Made by a program: the position numbers and the translations under genes. The notes under the pieces are model-generated. The model saw only the letters and a list, made by a program, of their open reading frames with translations, was not told the DNA's origin and ran no database searches. A DNA stretch of 64,000 nucleotides from Rhizobium indicum. Lineage in GTDB: Bacteria; Pseudomonadota; Alphaproteobacteria; Rhizobiales; Rhizobiaceae. Location: positions 4,753,501 to 4,817,500 of the forward strand of contig NZ_CP054021.1 of the NCBI RefSeq assembly GCF_005862305.2, in the 5' to 3' direction. How positions within the stretch are numbered: the stretch's first letter is position 1; every line of letters starts with the position of its first letter. Of the stretch, positions 36,070 through 46,967 are shown in pieces.

Positions 36070-37581
36070 ATGAGCCTGGCTTTCCCGACGATGGCGGCGA
36101 TCCGGTTCGGCTATGGTTTCCGGCCGGGCGAAGCGCCGCCGAGCAGCAAGGATGATCTCATCGGCCAGCTGCGCATGGGGGCGGCGGCAACGCCGGACTT
36201 TCCCCTCGGCGGCCCCGACATGCGCCACCAGGCGATTCTCAGCCTACAGGCGCAACTGCGGCAGATCCGGCAGGACGCCAAGACGGTGACCGACGATACG
36301 ACGCAGCGCGAGATGCGCAAAGGGGTGCAGCGGCAAGCGCAGCAGCAGTTCCAGCACGATGCGAACCTCCGGCTGATGCAGGCAGTGCTGTCGCCGTATG
36401 GCTTCTACGAGAGGCTTTCGACCTTCTGGACCGATCACTTCTCCACCAGCGCCAATAAGAGCCTGCCGATGCGCCTCATCGTGCCGCTCTACGAGGCCGA
36501 GGCGATCCGGCCGTTCATATCAGGCAGGTTCGGCGATCTCTTGCGCAATGCCACCGCCCATCCGGCCATGCTGATCTATCTCGACCAGGCGGATTCGCTG
36601 GGGCCGGATTCGGCCGGCGGCATCAAGCGCAACAAAGGGCTGAACGAAAATCTCGGCCGCGAACTGCTGGAGCTGCACACGCTCGGCGCCGGCAGCGGTT
36701 ACAGCCAGGCGGATGTCACGGCGGCAGCCATGGTGCTGACGGGGCTCACCATCGATCGCAAGGAGATGGACATCGCCTTCCGGCCGAACATTTCGGAGCC
36801 CGGCGTACATGAGGTACTCGGCGTCAGCTATGGCGGGCGCAGGCGTTCGCGCGACGATTATCTCGACATGCTCGATGATCTCGCGCTCCATCCGAAGACG
36901 GCGGCGCATATCAGCCGCAAGCTCGCGGCGCATTTCATCGCCGACCAGCCCAATGAGGGCTTGGTGTCCGACATGGCCGAAGCCTGGAAGAAGACGGATG
37001 GCGATCTGACTGCCGTCTACACCGCGATGCTCGATCATCCCGCCGCCTGGCGCGACGGGGGCGCCAAGGCGCGCCAGCCTTTCGACTATATCGTCGCCGG
37101 CCTGAGGGCGCTGAATGCGGGGCCGGTCAACGGCGTCGTCGGCAGTTTCTTGACGGCCAACCAGCAAGGTACTGATGAGGGCGACATGGCGGCGAACACG
37201 CCTGGCATGGCGGGATCGCCGGTGCCGACGGATCCCGCCGGCGAGGCGAGGGAGAAGCGCCTCAAAGCCTTCCAGGCGGCGCGGGCGCTGGGGCAGGGGG
37301 CACTCAGGCGCATGGGCCAGCCGACCTGGCTGCCGCCGAGCCCGGCTGGTTTCGAGGAAGGCTTCTCCGCCTGGATCACTGGTAGCCAGCTCGCCGAGCG
37401 GTTGGCCTGGGCAAGGCGGGCCGCAGCGCAGTTCGGCCGGGACGAGGATCCGCGCGAATTCTTGAAGTCGACACTTGCCGATGCCGCCCGCGACGAGACG
37501 ATCCGCGTCGTGTCGCAGGCGCCGAACAAGATCAGCGGGTTGACGCTGGTATTGGCATCGCCCGAATTCAATCGCCGCTAA
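36070..37581 (+). CDS. DUF1800 family protein
   Basis: A 503-residue protein of the DUF1800 family: an N-terminal AIRFGYGF-type motif, FWTDHFSTSANK, GLNENLGRELLELHTLGAGSGYSQADVTAAAMVLTGLTI, and HISRKLAAHFIADQPN. In most bacteria such genes lie beside a DUF1501 gene, as here, and the pair's function is not established; a secreted partner complex has been suggested. No signal peptide is visible in this protein. The next gene begins 115 bp on and reads in the same direction. Confidence 0.93.
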   Translation: MSLAFPTMAAIRFGYGFRPGEAPPSSKDDLIGQLRMGAAATPDFPLGGPDMRHQAILSLQAQLRQIRQDAKTVTDDTTQREMRKGVQRQAQQQFQHDANLRLMQAVLSPYGFYERLSTFWTDHFSTSANKSLPMRLIVPLYEAEAIRPFISGRFGDLLRNATAHPAMLIYLDQADSLGPDSAGGIKRNKGLNENLGRELLELHTLGAGSGYSQADVTAAAMVLTGLTIDRKEMDIAFRPNISEPGVHEVLGVSYGGRRRSRDDYLDMLDDLALHPKTAAHISRKLAAHFIADQPNEGLVSDMAEAWKKTDGDLTAVYTAMLDHPAAWRDGGAKARQPFDYIVAGLRALNAGPVNGVVGSFLTANQQGTDEGDMAANTPGMAGSPVPTDPAGEAREKRLKAFQAARALGQGALRRMGQPTWLPPSPAGFEEGFSAWITGSQLAERLAWARRAAAQFGRDEDPREFLKSTLADAARDETIRVVSQAPNKISGLTLVLASPEFNRR

Positions 37582-37618
37582 GCAGACTTTCGTTGGCAAG
37601 CCAACGCTTCGTCTGCTT
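37580..37618 (+). repeat. Hairpin overlapping the DUF1800 stop codon
   Basis: AAGCAGAC-TTT-CGTTGGC-AA-GCCAACG-CTTC-GTCTGCTT folds into a two-part stem with an internal loop and begins in the TAA. It could attenuate or stabilise the transcript between the DUF1800 and DUF1501 genes. Confidence 0.7.
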
Positions 37619-37635
37619 AGCTCCTTTGTCTTGTC

Positions 37636-37680
37636 GCAGGTTCTGGCCGGAAAACCGTTGGACACTTTTCCGGAACCTGC
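37636..37680 (+). repeat. Second hairpin, just before the DUF1501 ribosome site
   Basis: GCAGGTT at 37636-37642 pairs with AACCTGC at 37674-37680, with an inner CCGGAAAA / TTTTCCGG stem. It ends 3 bp before the AGGAGG of the DUF1501 gene, so it may control translation. Confidence 0.65.
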
Positions 37681-37696
37681 TTAGGAGGCCCCGCCC

Positions 37697-38881
37697 ATGA
37701 CGCTGCCCATGAACCGGATTTCGCTGTCCCGCCGCGGCTTTCTGACCTCTGCCTGCTGTCTTGCCGCCGCCCCCGTCTTCACGCCGGTGACCTTCGCGGC
37801 TATGCCGGGCGACAACCGTTTCGTCACCATCGTGCTGCGCGGCGCGATGGACGGGTTGGATCTGGTGCAGCCCTATGGCGATGCCGGATTTGCGGCACTC
37901 AGGCCGACACTGGCGCTGACGCCCGAGACCGGACTTCTCGATCTCGACGGGCATTTCGGCCTCAATCCAGCGGCCGCCGAGCTGATGCCGCTCTGGAAGA
38001 GGCGGGAGCTCAGCTTCGTGCATGCGGTGTCGACGCCCTATCGCGACCAGCGCAGTCATTTCGATGGACAGGACATGCTGGAATCCGGCGGCGAACATGT
38101 CGCCGAGGAAAAGACCGGCTGGTTGAACCGGGCGCTCGCCGTCATTCCGCGCTCGGATGCGCGCAAGGCAATCGACATCAACACCTCGACGGAGCTGATC
38201 CTCTCCGGACCGAACAATGTCGATGTCTGGGCTTCGGATTCCAATCTGGCGCCGGCTCGCGACGAGATGCAGTTCCTGGCGCGGCTCTATGCCGGCGATC
38301 CGCCGTTCGCCGAGGCGCTTGCCGAGGCGACGCGGGCCAATAGCGCTTCGATGATGGTCGAGCCGGAGGGCCAGCGCGGTGCAAAGATCGCCGATGTGGC
38401 GGCGCTTGCGGCCAACATGCTGAAGGGCGACTACCGCATCGCCAGCTTCTCGATATCAGGCTGGGACACGCATATCGGCCAGGCCGGCCAGTTCAAACGA
38501 CCGGTGCAGGACCTTTCGCAGGCGATCAACACGCTGAAGACCACGCTCGGGCCCGAGATCTGGGCAACGACGGTGGTGCTTGCCATGACCGAGTTTGGCC
38601 GCACCGTGCGCCAGAACGGCTCAGCCGGCACTGACCACGGCACCGGCGGCTGCGCGCTTCTTGCCGGCGGAGCCATCAACGGTGGCCGCATCCTCGGCCG
38701 CTGGCCGGGCATCGGCGATGGCCAGTTGCTCGACGACCGCGACCTGATGCCAACCGCCGACGTGCGCGAGCTTGCGGCCGCGATGCTCTACCGGCAATTC
38801 GATGTGTCTGCCGATGATTTGACGGGGAAGATCTTCCCGGGGCTGGGTTTCGACAAGGGGTCGCAGTTTCTGCGTGGGTGA
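37697..38881 (+). CDS. DUF1501 family protein, Tat-exported
   Basis: A 394-residue protein with a twin-arginine-type signal: SRRGFLTSACCLAAAPVFTP near residues 10-30, cleaved perhaps after VTFA. The body has the DUF1501 (sulfatase-like) pattern: NRFVTIVLRGAMDGLDLVQPYGD, SHFDGQDMLESGGE, AMTEFGRTVRQNGSAGTDHGTGGCALLAGG. It is therefore expected in the periplasm, folded, possibly metal-containing. It partners the upstream DUF1800 gene in an operon. AGGAGG precedes the ATG. Function unproven. Confidence 0.93.
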   Translation: MTLPMNRISLSRRGFLTSACCLAAAPVFTPVTFAAMPGDNRFVTIVLRGAMDGLDLVQPYGDAGFAALRPTLALTPETGLLDLDGHFGLNPAAAELMPLWKRRELSFVHAVSTPYRDQRSHFDGQDMLESGGEHVAEEKTGWLNRALAVIPRSDARKAIDINTSTELILSGPNNVDVWASDSNLAPARDEMQFLARLYAGDPPFAEALAEATRANSASMMVEPEGQRGAKIADVAALAANMLKGDYRIASFSISGWDTHIGQAGQFKRPVQDLSQAINTLKTTLGPEIWATTVVLAMTEFGRTVRQNGSAGTDHGTGGCALLAGGAINGGRILGRWPGIGDGQLLDDRDLMPTADVRELAAAMLYRQFDVSADDLTGKIFPGLGFDKGSQFLRG

Positions 38882-40062
<1,181 letters not shown>

Positions 40063-40128
40063 TTAGTCCTCGTGTCAGCTTTCGATTAGATGCTGTAATG
40101 CGCATGCACCTATAAGACGGACTAATGA

Positions 40129-41028
40129 ATGCCCCAGGACAACAACTTCAACGAACTCGTGGCCTTTTTGACCGTTGCCAGAGAACGAAGCTTTACCAGG
40201 GCGGCCGCCAAGCTCGGCGTGTCGCAATCGGCGTTGAGCCAGACGGTGCGCGGTCTCGAAGAGAAGCTCGGGCTTCGCCTTTTGACCCGCACGACCAGAA
40301 GCGTGTCGCCGACCCAGGCGGGAGAACGCCTGCTGGAACGGGTCGGACCCAGATTTGAAGAAATCCAGTTCGAGATCGCCGCCTTGAGCGAAATGCGCGA
40401 GCGGCCGGCCGGCACCATTCGCATCACGGCGGGCGAGCATCCGGCGATTTCCGTTCTCGCCCCGGCATTGGCTCGGTTTCTTCCTGATCATCCCGATATC
40501 AATGTCGAGGTGATCGTCGACTACGGCCTGACCGACATCGTCGCCGAGCGTTACGACGCCGGCATCCGGCTCGGCGAGCATTTGGCAAAGGACATGATCG
40601 CGATCCGGATCGGCCCCGAGATATGCATGGCGGTCGTCGGAGCGCCCGCCTATTTCGATCGCCATCCGCGCCCTGATATCCCGCAGGATCTGACGGCGCA
40701 CAACTGCATCAACATGCGGTTGCCGACGCACGGGACGATATATCCCTGGGAGTTCGAGAAGGACGGCCGCGAACTGCGCGTCCGTGTCGAGGGCCAGACG
40801 GTGTTCAACAACATTGCCATGAGGCAAGGCGCCGTGCTGGACGGGCTGGGGCTGGCCTACATGCCCGAGGATCAGGTTCAGCCTTACATTGAAGACGGGC
40901 GGCTGATCCGCGTTCTGGAGGACTGGTGCCAACCCTTCCCAGGATATCATCTCTACTATCCGAACAGGCGGCATGCGTCTCCCGCCTTCACCCTGTTCGT
41001 CGATGCGCTCCGCTATAGAGGAAAGTAG
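40129..41028 (+). CDS. LysR family transcriptional regulator
   Basis: A 299-residue LysR: winged helix FLTVARERSFTRAAAKLGVSQSALSQTVRGLEEKLGLRLLTRTTR and a ligand domain from about residue 90. It faces away from the aldo/keto reductase gene with 150 bp between starts, the normal arrangement for a regulator and its target. Effector unknown. Confidence 0.93.
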   Translation: MPQDNNFNELVAFLTVARERSFTRAAAKLGVSQSALSQTVRGLEEKLGLRLLTRTTRSVSPTQAGERLLERVGPRFEEIQFEIAALSEMRERPAGTIRITAGEHPAISVLAPALARFLPDHPDINVEVIVDYGLTDIVAERYDAGIRLGEHLAKDMIAIRIGPEICMAVVGAPAYFDRHPRPDIPQDLTAHNCINMRLPTHGTIYPWEFEKDGRELRVRVEGQTVFNNIAMRQGAVLDGLGLAYMPEDQVQPYIEDGRLIRVLEDWCQPFPGYHLYYPNRRHASPAFTLFVDALRYRGK

Positions 41029-41169
41029 TGCCGATTTTATTCCATCACGGCTTATCAACAGCCAGTGATTAATTAGTCAGCCTAATAGACCCTAGCTGTC
41101 CAGGCCGGCTAATCCTTTCCATCCGATGCCGCTACTTTCTCGCCATCTGAAACGAAGCGAGAAGCCGAC

Positions 41170-42258
41170 ATGCGATATGGATTGTCCAACACCTTGGCGG
41201 CAGTGCTGCTTGCCTCTGCACAGCTTGCCGGGACATTGGCGACGGCTGCCGATGCGGTAAAGCCTGAGCCGTTGGTCATCCAGGAGCAAGGCAGTTTTGC
41301 CGTCGGGGGAACCAGCACGGCAGCGCCTGGAACCTTCGATCCGCTGAAACCTCTCGATCCCGCAGGCCAGACCTATCACGGCGATCATGCCTTTGCCTTC
41401 TATCAGGTGCCGGCAAACCCGCGTCAGTACCCGATCGTGATGTGGCATGGTGCCGGACAATTCTCCAAGACCTGGGAGACGACGCCGGACGGCCGCGAAG
41501 GTTTCCAGAACATCTTCCTGCGTCGAGGCTTCTCCACCTATCTCGTCGACCAGCCGCGCCGGGGCGGCGCCGGACGGAGCATGGCCGAGACAACAGTTAA
41601 GCCGACAGCGGACGAGCAGCTCTGGTTCAACCAGTTCCGCGTCGGCACCTGGCCGAACTATTTCGACGGCGTACAATTCTCCCGTGATCCGGAAGCGCTG
41701 AACCAGTACTTCCGCGCGATGACGCCAAATACCGGGCCGTTCGATATGGAGGTCGTGTCGAATGCGGTGGCAAAGCTGTTCGAGAAAATCGGTCCCGGCA
41801 TTCTTTTCACCCATTCGCAGGGCGGCGGACCGGGCTGGCTAACGGCCATCAAGAGCTACAAGGTCAAAGCCATCGTCGCCTTCGAACCCGGCAGCAGCTT
41901 CGTGTTCCCGGCAGGCGAGGTCCCCGCCGATATGCCGAGCGCCTTCGACACGCTGAAGGGCGTGCCGGTGCCGATGGACGACTTTATCAAGCTGACGAAG
42001 ATCCCGATCGTCATCTATTACGGCGACAACATCCCCGACCAGCCGACGACGATGCCGGCGCAGGACAGCTGGCGGGTTCGCCTGGCAATGGCCCGCCTGT
42101 GGCGCGATACGGTGAACAAGCATGGCGGTGATGTCACTGTCGTGCACCTTCCCGAGATCGGCATCCACGGCAACACCCACTTCCCGTTCTCCGACCTGAA
42201 CAACGTAGAGATCGCCGACCTGGTCTCGACGTTCCTGCGCGAGAAGAAGCTCGACTGA
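41170..42258 (+). CDS. Exported alpha/beta hydrolase
   Basis: A 362-residue protein with a signal peptide (MRYGLSNTLAAVLLASAQLAGTLATAADA) and an alpha/beta hydrolase fold: oxyanion-type VMWHGAGQFSKTWE, nucleophile Ser in LFTHSQGGGPGWL, acidic/His end IVIYYGDNIP and GIHGNTHFPFSDLNN. Probably periplasmic esterase; substrate unknown. Runs the same way as the P460-like gene, 119 bp downstream. Confidence 0.88.
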   Translation: MRYGLSNTLAAVLLASAQLAGTLATAADAVKPEPLVIQEQGSFAVGGTSTAAPGTFDPLKPLDPAGQTYHGDHAFAFYQVPANPRQYPIVMWHGAGQFSKTWETTPDGREGFQNIFLRRGFSTYLVDQPRRGGAGRSMAETTVKPTADEQLWFNQFRVGTWPNYFDGVQFSRDPEALNQYFRAMTPNTGPFDMEVVSNAVAKLFEKIGPGILFTHSQGGGPGWLTAIKSYKVKAIVAFEPGSSFVFPAGEVPADMPSAFDTLKGVPVPMDDFIKLTKIPIVIYYGDNIPDQPTTMPAQDSWRVRLAMARLWRDTVNKHGGDVTVVHLPEIGIHGNTHFPFSDLNNVEIADLVSTFLREKKLD

Positions 42259-42377
42259 TCCGCCTCGGACGCGGTGCGGCGCTGCTCGGCTGGCCCAAAG
42301 GCCGGTCGTGCAGGCGGCGATCCCGTTTGTATCCTGCTCAGAGCCCATACGATCTGCAGACTAAGGGAAACATATCC

Positions 42378-42860
42378 ATGCGTGATCTCTTCAAACGTGT
42401 TCCCATCCTTCTCGCCTTGGCCAGCGCCGTCGTTCTTGTCGGTTGGCAAGTCGACGCGGAGCCGAACCGGACGACGCTGCCCGAATTGGCAGGCCTCGTT
42501 CATTATACGACCGTCAGACGGGGGAACGTGACTGAGCATATCATGACGACAAACGAAGCCATCCAGGCGGTGAAGACCGGGCAGCCCATTCCCGACGGCA
42601 CGCACTTCGTCCTGGTGGATTACCGCGAAGGCGCAGTCTTTCGCTATTTCGTCATGGAAAAGGGCCGCGGCTGGGGAGCGGACTATGATGAGGACCGCCG
42701 CACCGGCGATTGGCAGTTCCAATGGTTCAAGCCGGATGGCACGATCAACATGGCCGAGAACACGGCGCGGTGTCAGTCCTGTCATTCGTCCAGAGCCGAC
42801 GAAGGCTTCCTCTACACCCTTGAGAAACTCAAGGAATTCGACGGAGCCGTCGTTGACTAG
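42378..42860 (+). CDS. Cytochrome P460-like haem protein
   Basis: A 160-residue protein with an N-terminal membrane/signal segment (VPILLALASAVVLVGWQVDAE) and a c-type haem site, ARCQSCHSSRADEGFLYT, near residues 130-147, in the pattern of cytochrome P460/c'-beta. Lys residues that could cross-link haem in P460 cannot be pinned down by eye. Expected in the periplasm or anchored outside the membrane. Next gene encodes a DUF4405 membrane protein 33 bp downstream, so the pair likely forms a redox unit. Confidence 0.82.
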   Translation: MRDLFKRVPILLALASAVVLVGWQVDAEPNRTTLPELAGLVHYTTVRRGNVTEHIMTTNEAIQAVKTGQPIPDGTHFVLVDYREGAVFRYFVMEKGRGWGADYDEDRRTGDWQFQWFKPDGTINMAENTARCQSCHSSRADEGFLYTLEKLKEFDGAVVD

Positions 42861-42893
42861 GCTGGATCCAACGCATGACGGAGGCGCGGCGTC

Positions 42894-43592
42894 ATGAGTC
42901 CGTTCTTTCTGATACGGCTCGTGCTTGATTTCACTGCAGCCGGGCTGCTTCTTGTCGCGCTCGCCTATTGGTGGCTCGACAACATGTCGCACGAGCTGAT
43001 CGGCACGAGCATGTTCATCCTTCTCCTATCCCACAACGTCTTCAACAGGCGATGGTGGGCCAGGCTCCCGAAGGCGGCGCCTGGCAGGCGCAGCTTCGTG
43101 ACGATCGCGTCGAATATCTCGATCGCCGCGACCATGGCCGCGTTGCTGGTGACGAGCGTGCTGATGTCACGCACGGTGTTTGCTTTCCTTCCTTTAAGCG
43201 GCGGTCCGACGGCACGCGAAATCCACATCCTTGCGGCATATTGGGCATTTATTCTCGCGGCCATCCATCTCGGCCTTCACTGGTCGATGATCATGGCCGT
43301 CGTGGGCAGGCTTTTGCGCGTCGGGCCGCCAAACGCGATCCGGACAGCGTCTTTTCGTGCCACCGCGGCTGCAATCGCCGTGTGCGGCATCCACAGCACT
43401 GTCGTCATGGGAATCGCAGACAGGCTCGTTGCCCGGCCGTCGATGGATTTCTGGGATTTTCAGGAATCGACCGTGGGCTTCTTCCTGCATCATATCGCGA
43501 TCCTGGCTGGGTGCGGGTGCGCTGCGCATTATGCGGCCGTCTGGCTTCGATGGGCGGGTGGAGTGCGCAGGGTGACGGATGCCGGCGACTGA
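42894..43592 (+). CDS. DUF4405 membrane protein (cytochrome b-like)
   Basis: A 232-residue protein with five or six membrane helices and several His residues placed as haem ligands: LLLSHNVFNRRWW, IHILAAYWAFILAAIHLGLHW, and LHHIAILAGCGCAAHY. DUF4405 proteins are thought to be small membrane cytochrome b-like electron carriers. Co-directional with the P460-like gene, 33 bp apart. Confidence 0.85.
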   Translation: MSPFFLIRLVLDFTAAGLLLVALAYWWLDNMSHELIGTSMFILLLSHNVFNRRWWARLPKAAPGRRSFVTIASNISIAATMAALLVTSVLMSRTVFAFLPLSGGPTAREIHILAAYWAFILAAIHLGLHWSMIMAVVGRLLRVGPPNAIRTASFRATAAAIAVCGIHSTVVMGIADRLVARPSMDFWDFQESTVGFFLHHIAILAGCGCAAHYAAVWLRWAGGVRRVTDAGD

Positions 43593-43629
43593 TGTGTGCG
43601 GCGGCTTTTGTGGGGAATGGAGTTTGCGG

Positions 43630-43712
43630 CCGCCCGGCCCTTCGCTTGGGCTCAGGGCGTTCGAAGCTGCAATCGATTCACCGGATCGATTGCTCCCGCT
43701 TTGCGGGACCGC
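43630..43712. repeat. Intergenic repeat, copy B (inverted relative to 38888-38968)
   Basis: Reverse complement of copy A apart from a few changes. It lies between the DUF4405 gene and the convergent integral membrane gene. Together the copies bracket about 4.7 kb. Confidence 0.85.
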
Positions 43713-43715
43713 TTC

Positions 43716-44303
43716 TCACCCCAACACATCATAGAGCCGGAAGATGAAGCTGATCTGGTAGATCAGGTTGGCAATGATGAAGGCCGTGTGGAAGCGGCGG
43801 TTGGGAGTCCAGGCAGCGATGGCGCAGAGAATGATGTAGACGATGTTGCGGGCTGGGTATTCCCAGCCGAGCGAGAGGATGCGTTCATGGCCCTTGATTG
43901 CCGTGTCGAGAATATCGACGGCGTAGGTGAGGCCGAGGATGCCGAAGAACCATTTGCGCCGCGAGATGAAATATTCCTCGTAGCCGCCATATTCGTCGAG
44001 TGAGGCCGGAAAGAGCAGGGCGCAGAGCAGGAAGAACAGACTGCAGAAGCAGATGAGGAAGAGATAGATGCCGAAGCCGATGGCCGGCACGGCCTGCAGG
44101 CGATATTCCCACCACCAGATATGGATGATGAACAGGAACATCGACAACGCCCAGCCGAGATGGATGGCATAGACCTTGGCCTTACCAGGATGCTGGACGA
44201 TGCCGGCAAGGCCGGTCAGCACCCTGGCGAGCGAAAGGCTGATGACCATGCCCATCACCACCTTGATGTGAAGGAAGACCTCCGGCGAGCTGACCGTTTC
44301 CAT
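43716..44303 (-). CDS. Integral membrane protein of unknown family
   Basis: A 195-residue protein with five or six membrane helices: VVMGMVISLSLARVLTGLAG, LGWALSMFLFIIHIWWWEYRL, GFGIYLFLICFCSLFFLLCALLF, WFFGILGLTYAVDILDTAIK, IVYIILCAIAAW, TAFIIANLIYQISFIFRLY. No motif points to a function. The ATG at 44303 follows AAGGA; upstream readings in this frame run through the thioesterase gene out of frame and are not real. 19 bp after the thioesterase stop, likely the same transcript. Confidence 0.75.
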   Translation of the reverse strand: METVSSPEVFLHIKVVMGMVISLSLARVLTGLAGIVQHPGKAKVYAIHLGWALSMFLFIIHIWWWEYRLQAVPAIGFGIYLFLICFCSLFFLLCALLFPASLDEYGGYEEYFISRRKWFFGILGLTYAVDILDTAIKGHERILSLGWEYPARNIVYIILCAIAAWTPNRRFHTAFIIANLIYQISFIFRLYDVLG

Positions 44304-44322
44304 GCTTTCGATCCTTAGGATG

Positions 44323-44709
44323 TCACTCCTCGGGGACTTGCTTCGGTTTGCCTTCTTCGTCGAGCGCCACCATGATGAAGGTGCCCGCCGTGACCTTTTC
44401 CATCTTGGCGTAACGCGCGCGGTGCGCCCAGGCTTCGACGCACAGCGTGATCGAGGTGCGGCCGACACGGTCGATATCCGTATAGACGGACAACGTGTCG
44501 CCGATCTTGACCGGCAGCTCGAAGGCCATCTCCTTGACGGCGGCGGTGACGACGCGGCCCTTGGCGCGCTCTGCAGCGCGGATGCCGGAGGCAAGGTCCA
44601 TCTGCGCCATGACCCAGCCGCCGAAGATATCGCCGGCCGGATTGGCGTCACCGGGCATGGCAAGCGTCCTCAGCGTCAGTTCGCCTCTCGGCTTGGCGGC
44701 ATCGGTCAT
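44323..44709 (-). CDS. Acyl-CoA thioesterase (YciA-like hotdog fold)
   Basis: A 128-residue single hotdog domain: GELTLRTLAMPGDANPAGDIFGGWVMAQMDLA with the active-site Asp of the GDIFGG type, RVVTAAVKEMAFELPVKIGD, and SITLCVEAWAHRAR. Hydrolyses acyl-CoA esters in the cytosol. GGAGAAG before the ATG at 44709; the extension to 44859 lacks support. Followed closely by the membrane protein gene. Confidence 0.92.
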   Translation of the reverse strand: MTDAAKPRGELTLRTLAMPGDANPAGDIFGGWVMAQMDLASGIRAAERAKGRVVTAAVKEMAFELPVKIGDTLSVYTDIDRVGRTSITLCVEAWAHRARYAKMEKVTAGTFIMVALDEEGKPKQVPEE

Positions 44710-44998
44710 CAAGTCTTCTCCATCTGGTGCGGCGTCGGGCCGGCGATTCACTGCGAAGCACCCTAGTGCAAAGACCTTGGGCTGTAAAAGACGGCAAGGT
44801 CGGGCACTACAGGCCGCTGACGGGAAAAATATTGTAGCCGTTGCCGATTGAAATTTCATTCGATTTCAAATGGTTGAATTTTACAGCCGTCACCTGACCT
44901 TACGTTATTTAATCGTTTTCTAATTAAGCTTTACGCTCCAGTAATTCCGGCACTTCAGAATGCGATTGATCTCAAATACAAGAATCGCCGGGAACCTC

Positions 44999-46816
44999 AT
45001 GCGCAACGTCAAGATTTCCACCCGTCTTTACTGCCTCGTCGGATTCACACTTGCCGTGCTCGCGGCGACGATGGTCTTCTTTCTGAATTATTCCTATTCC
45101 GAGCTGGAAGCGGAGCGGAAGGCGGGGCTGGCGCAAATGGATGCGACGGCGCTCGGCATCTTCGACAAATATTACAAAATGGAACAGGCGGGTACGATGA
45201 CCCGCGAACAGGCGCAGGCGGCCGCCAAGGACGTGATCGGCGCGATGCGCTACGGCGCCGACGGCTATTTCTGGATCAACGACATGCACCCCACCATGGT
45301 GATGCACCCGATCAAGCCGCAGCTGAACGGCACCGATATCTCCCAGATGAAGGATCCGACGGGCAAGTTCCTATTCGTTGAGTTCGTCAACAAGGTGAAG
45401 AAGGACGGCAAGGGCTTCGTCGATTATCTTTGGCCGAAGCCGGGCGCCGACCAGCCAGTGCTGAAATATTCCTATGTCGCCGGTTTCGAGCCCTGGGGCT
45501 GGATCGTCGGTACCGGCGTCTATGCGGATGACCTTGCCGCGCTCTATCGCCAGAACGCGATGTGGGCCGCACTGCTCTGCCTGTTTGGCGGCGCCGCCAC
45601 GATTGCCATCGCCTATGCCATCGTGCGCAGCGTGACAGTGCCGATCGCCCGTCTGAAAGCGGCGATGAACGCGATTGCGGCCGAAGAAGCATCGGTGGAG
45701 ATTGCCGGCAGCGACCGTCGCGACGAGATCGGCCAGATGGCCAAGGTGCTGCTGGTGCTGCGCGATTCCGTCGACGAGCGCAGCGCTCTGCGCGGGCGGG
45801 AAGACGAAAGGCAGCGCCAGACCGAAGAAGAGCGCCGCGGCAACGAGGCGAGCCTGCGCTCGGCCTCCGAACGGCAAACCCAAGCGATGCAGGCGCTCGG
45901 CATCGGCCTGGAAAAGTTGGCGAGCGGTGACTTGACGGTTGCGATCGGCGATATCGGCGAGGATTACGCCAAGCTCAGGGGCGATTTCAACGCCGCCGTC
46001 GATGCGCTGAACGGCGTCATCCATGCGATCGCCGAATCGAGCCATGTCGTCAACGAAAGTGCTTCCGATATCAGCGAAGCGACCGGCAACCTGTCAAAGC
46101 GCACGGAACAGCAGGCGGCCGCACTCGAAGAGACGGCGGCAGCGCTCGACGAGATCACCGCGACGGTCAAGACGGCATCCGAGCGGGCGAACGAGGCGCG
46201 CGAGATGGTAGCGGAGACCAAGGCGAGCGCCGGAAAATCCGGCGAGATCGTCCGCAATGCGGTCACCGCGATGGGCCGGATCGAGGATTCGTCCAACCGC
46301 ATCGGTCAGATCATCTCGGTCATCGACGAAATCGCCTTCCAGACGAACCTTCTGGCGCTGAATGCCGGCGTCGAGGCTGCGCGGGCGGGCGAGGCGGGCC
46401 GCGGCTTTGCCGTCGTCGCCCAGGAAGTGCGCGAACTCGCCCAGCGTTCCGCCAATGCGGCCAAGGAGATCAAGGAACTGATCAGCCGGTCGGCAACGGA
46501 GGTCGAGGGTGGGGTGGCGCTGGTGCGCTCGACGGGTGAGGCACTGCTGGAGATCGAGGCGCTGGTCAACCAGGTCAACGATCACGTCGCATCAATCGCG
46601 ACGGCGGCGCGCGAGCAGTCGACGGGGCTGAACGAGATCAACGGCTCCGTCAATCACATGGACCAGATGACGCAGCAGAATGCCGCGATGGTCGAGGCGA
46701 CGACGGCGGCAAGCCGCACGCTCGCCGACGAGAGCACCCAGTTGAAGACGCTACTTTCGAATTTCCGCCTACGCGGGGAGCCGCCGCCAGTGGCCCGATA
46801 CACACGGGCAGCGTGA
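44999..46816 (+). CDS. Methyl-accepting chemotaxis protein with single Cache domain
   Basis: A 605-residue receptor: membrane helix [20 protein letters not shown]; a periplasmic sCache_2 domain of about 150 residues ([37 protein letters not shown]); second helix [25 protein letters not shown]; a second HAMP-like linker; and the conserved signalling tip [23 protein letters not shown]. No C-terminal CheR-docking pentapeptide. It should signal to CheA; ligand is probably a small organic acid by analogy. A GTG-type or upstream start at 44960 is less likely. Terminator follows. Confidence 0.94.
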   Translation: MRNVKISTRLYCLVGFTLAVLAATMVFFLNYSYSELEAERKAGLAQMDATALGIFDKYYKMEQAGTMTREQAQAAAKDVIGAMRYGADGYFWINDMHPTMVMHPIKPQLNGTDISQMKDPTGKFLFVEFVNKVKKDGKGFVDYLWPKPGADQPVLKYSYVAGFEPWGWIVGTGVYADDLAALYRQNAMWAALLCLFGGAATIAIAYAIVRSVTVPIARLKAAMNAIAAEEASVEIAGSDRRDEIGQMAKVLLVLRDSVDERSALRGREDERQRQTEEERRGNEASLRSASERQTQAMQALGIGLEKLASGDLTVAIGDIGEDYAKLRGDFNAAVDALNGVIHAIAESSHVVNESASDISEATGNLSKRTEQQAAALEETAAALDEITATVKTASERANEAREMVAETKASAGKSGEIVRNAVTAMGRIEDSSNRIGQIISVIDEIAFQTNLLALNAGVEAARAGEAGRGFAVVAQEVRELAQRSANAAKEIKELISRSATEVEGGVALVRSTGEALLEIEALVNQVNDHVASIATAAREQSTGLNEINGSVNHMDQMTQQNAAMVEATTAASRTLADESTQLKTLLSNFRLRGEPPPVARYTRAA

Positions 46817-46831
46817 GAAAACGTAGAGATC

Positions 46832-46860
46832 AAAGGCCGGGAAACCGGCCTTTTTTATTT
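46832..46860 (+). terminator. Intrinsic terminator of the chemoreceptor gene
   Basis: AAAGGCCGG, loop GAAA, CCGGCCTTT followed by TTTATTT: a classic rho-independent terminator 16 bp after the stop codon. Confidence 0.93.
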
Positions 46861-46967
46861 CCGTCGCGTTCAGATTGTGCCGGTAAGTTTTCATTCACCG
46901 TTTTTAATTAAAATTGGAGTGAGTTTTTTCGGTCACTGCCCAGCCAGCCTGCGGAAGCGATAAGAGT

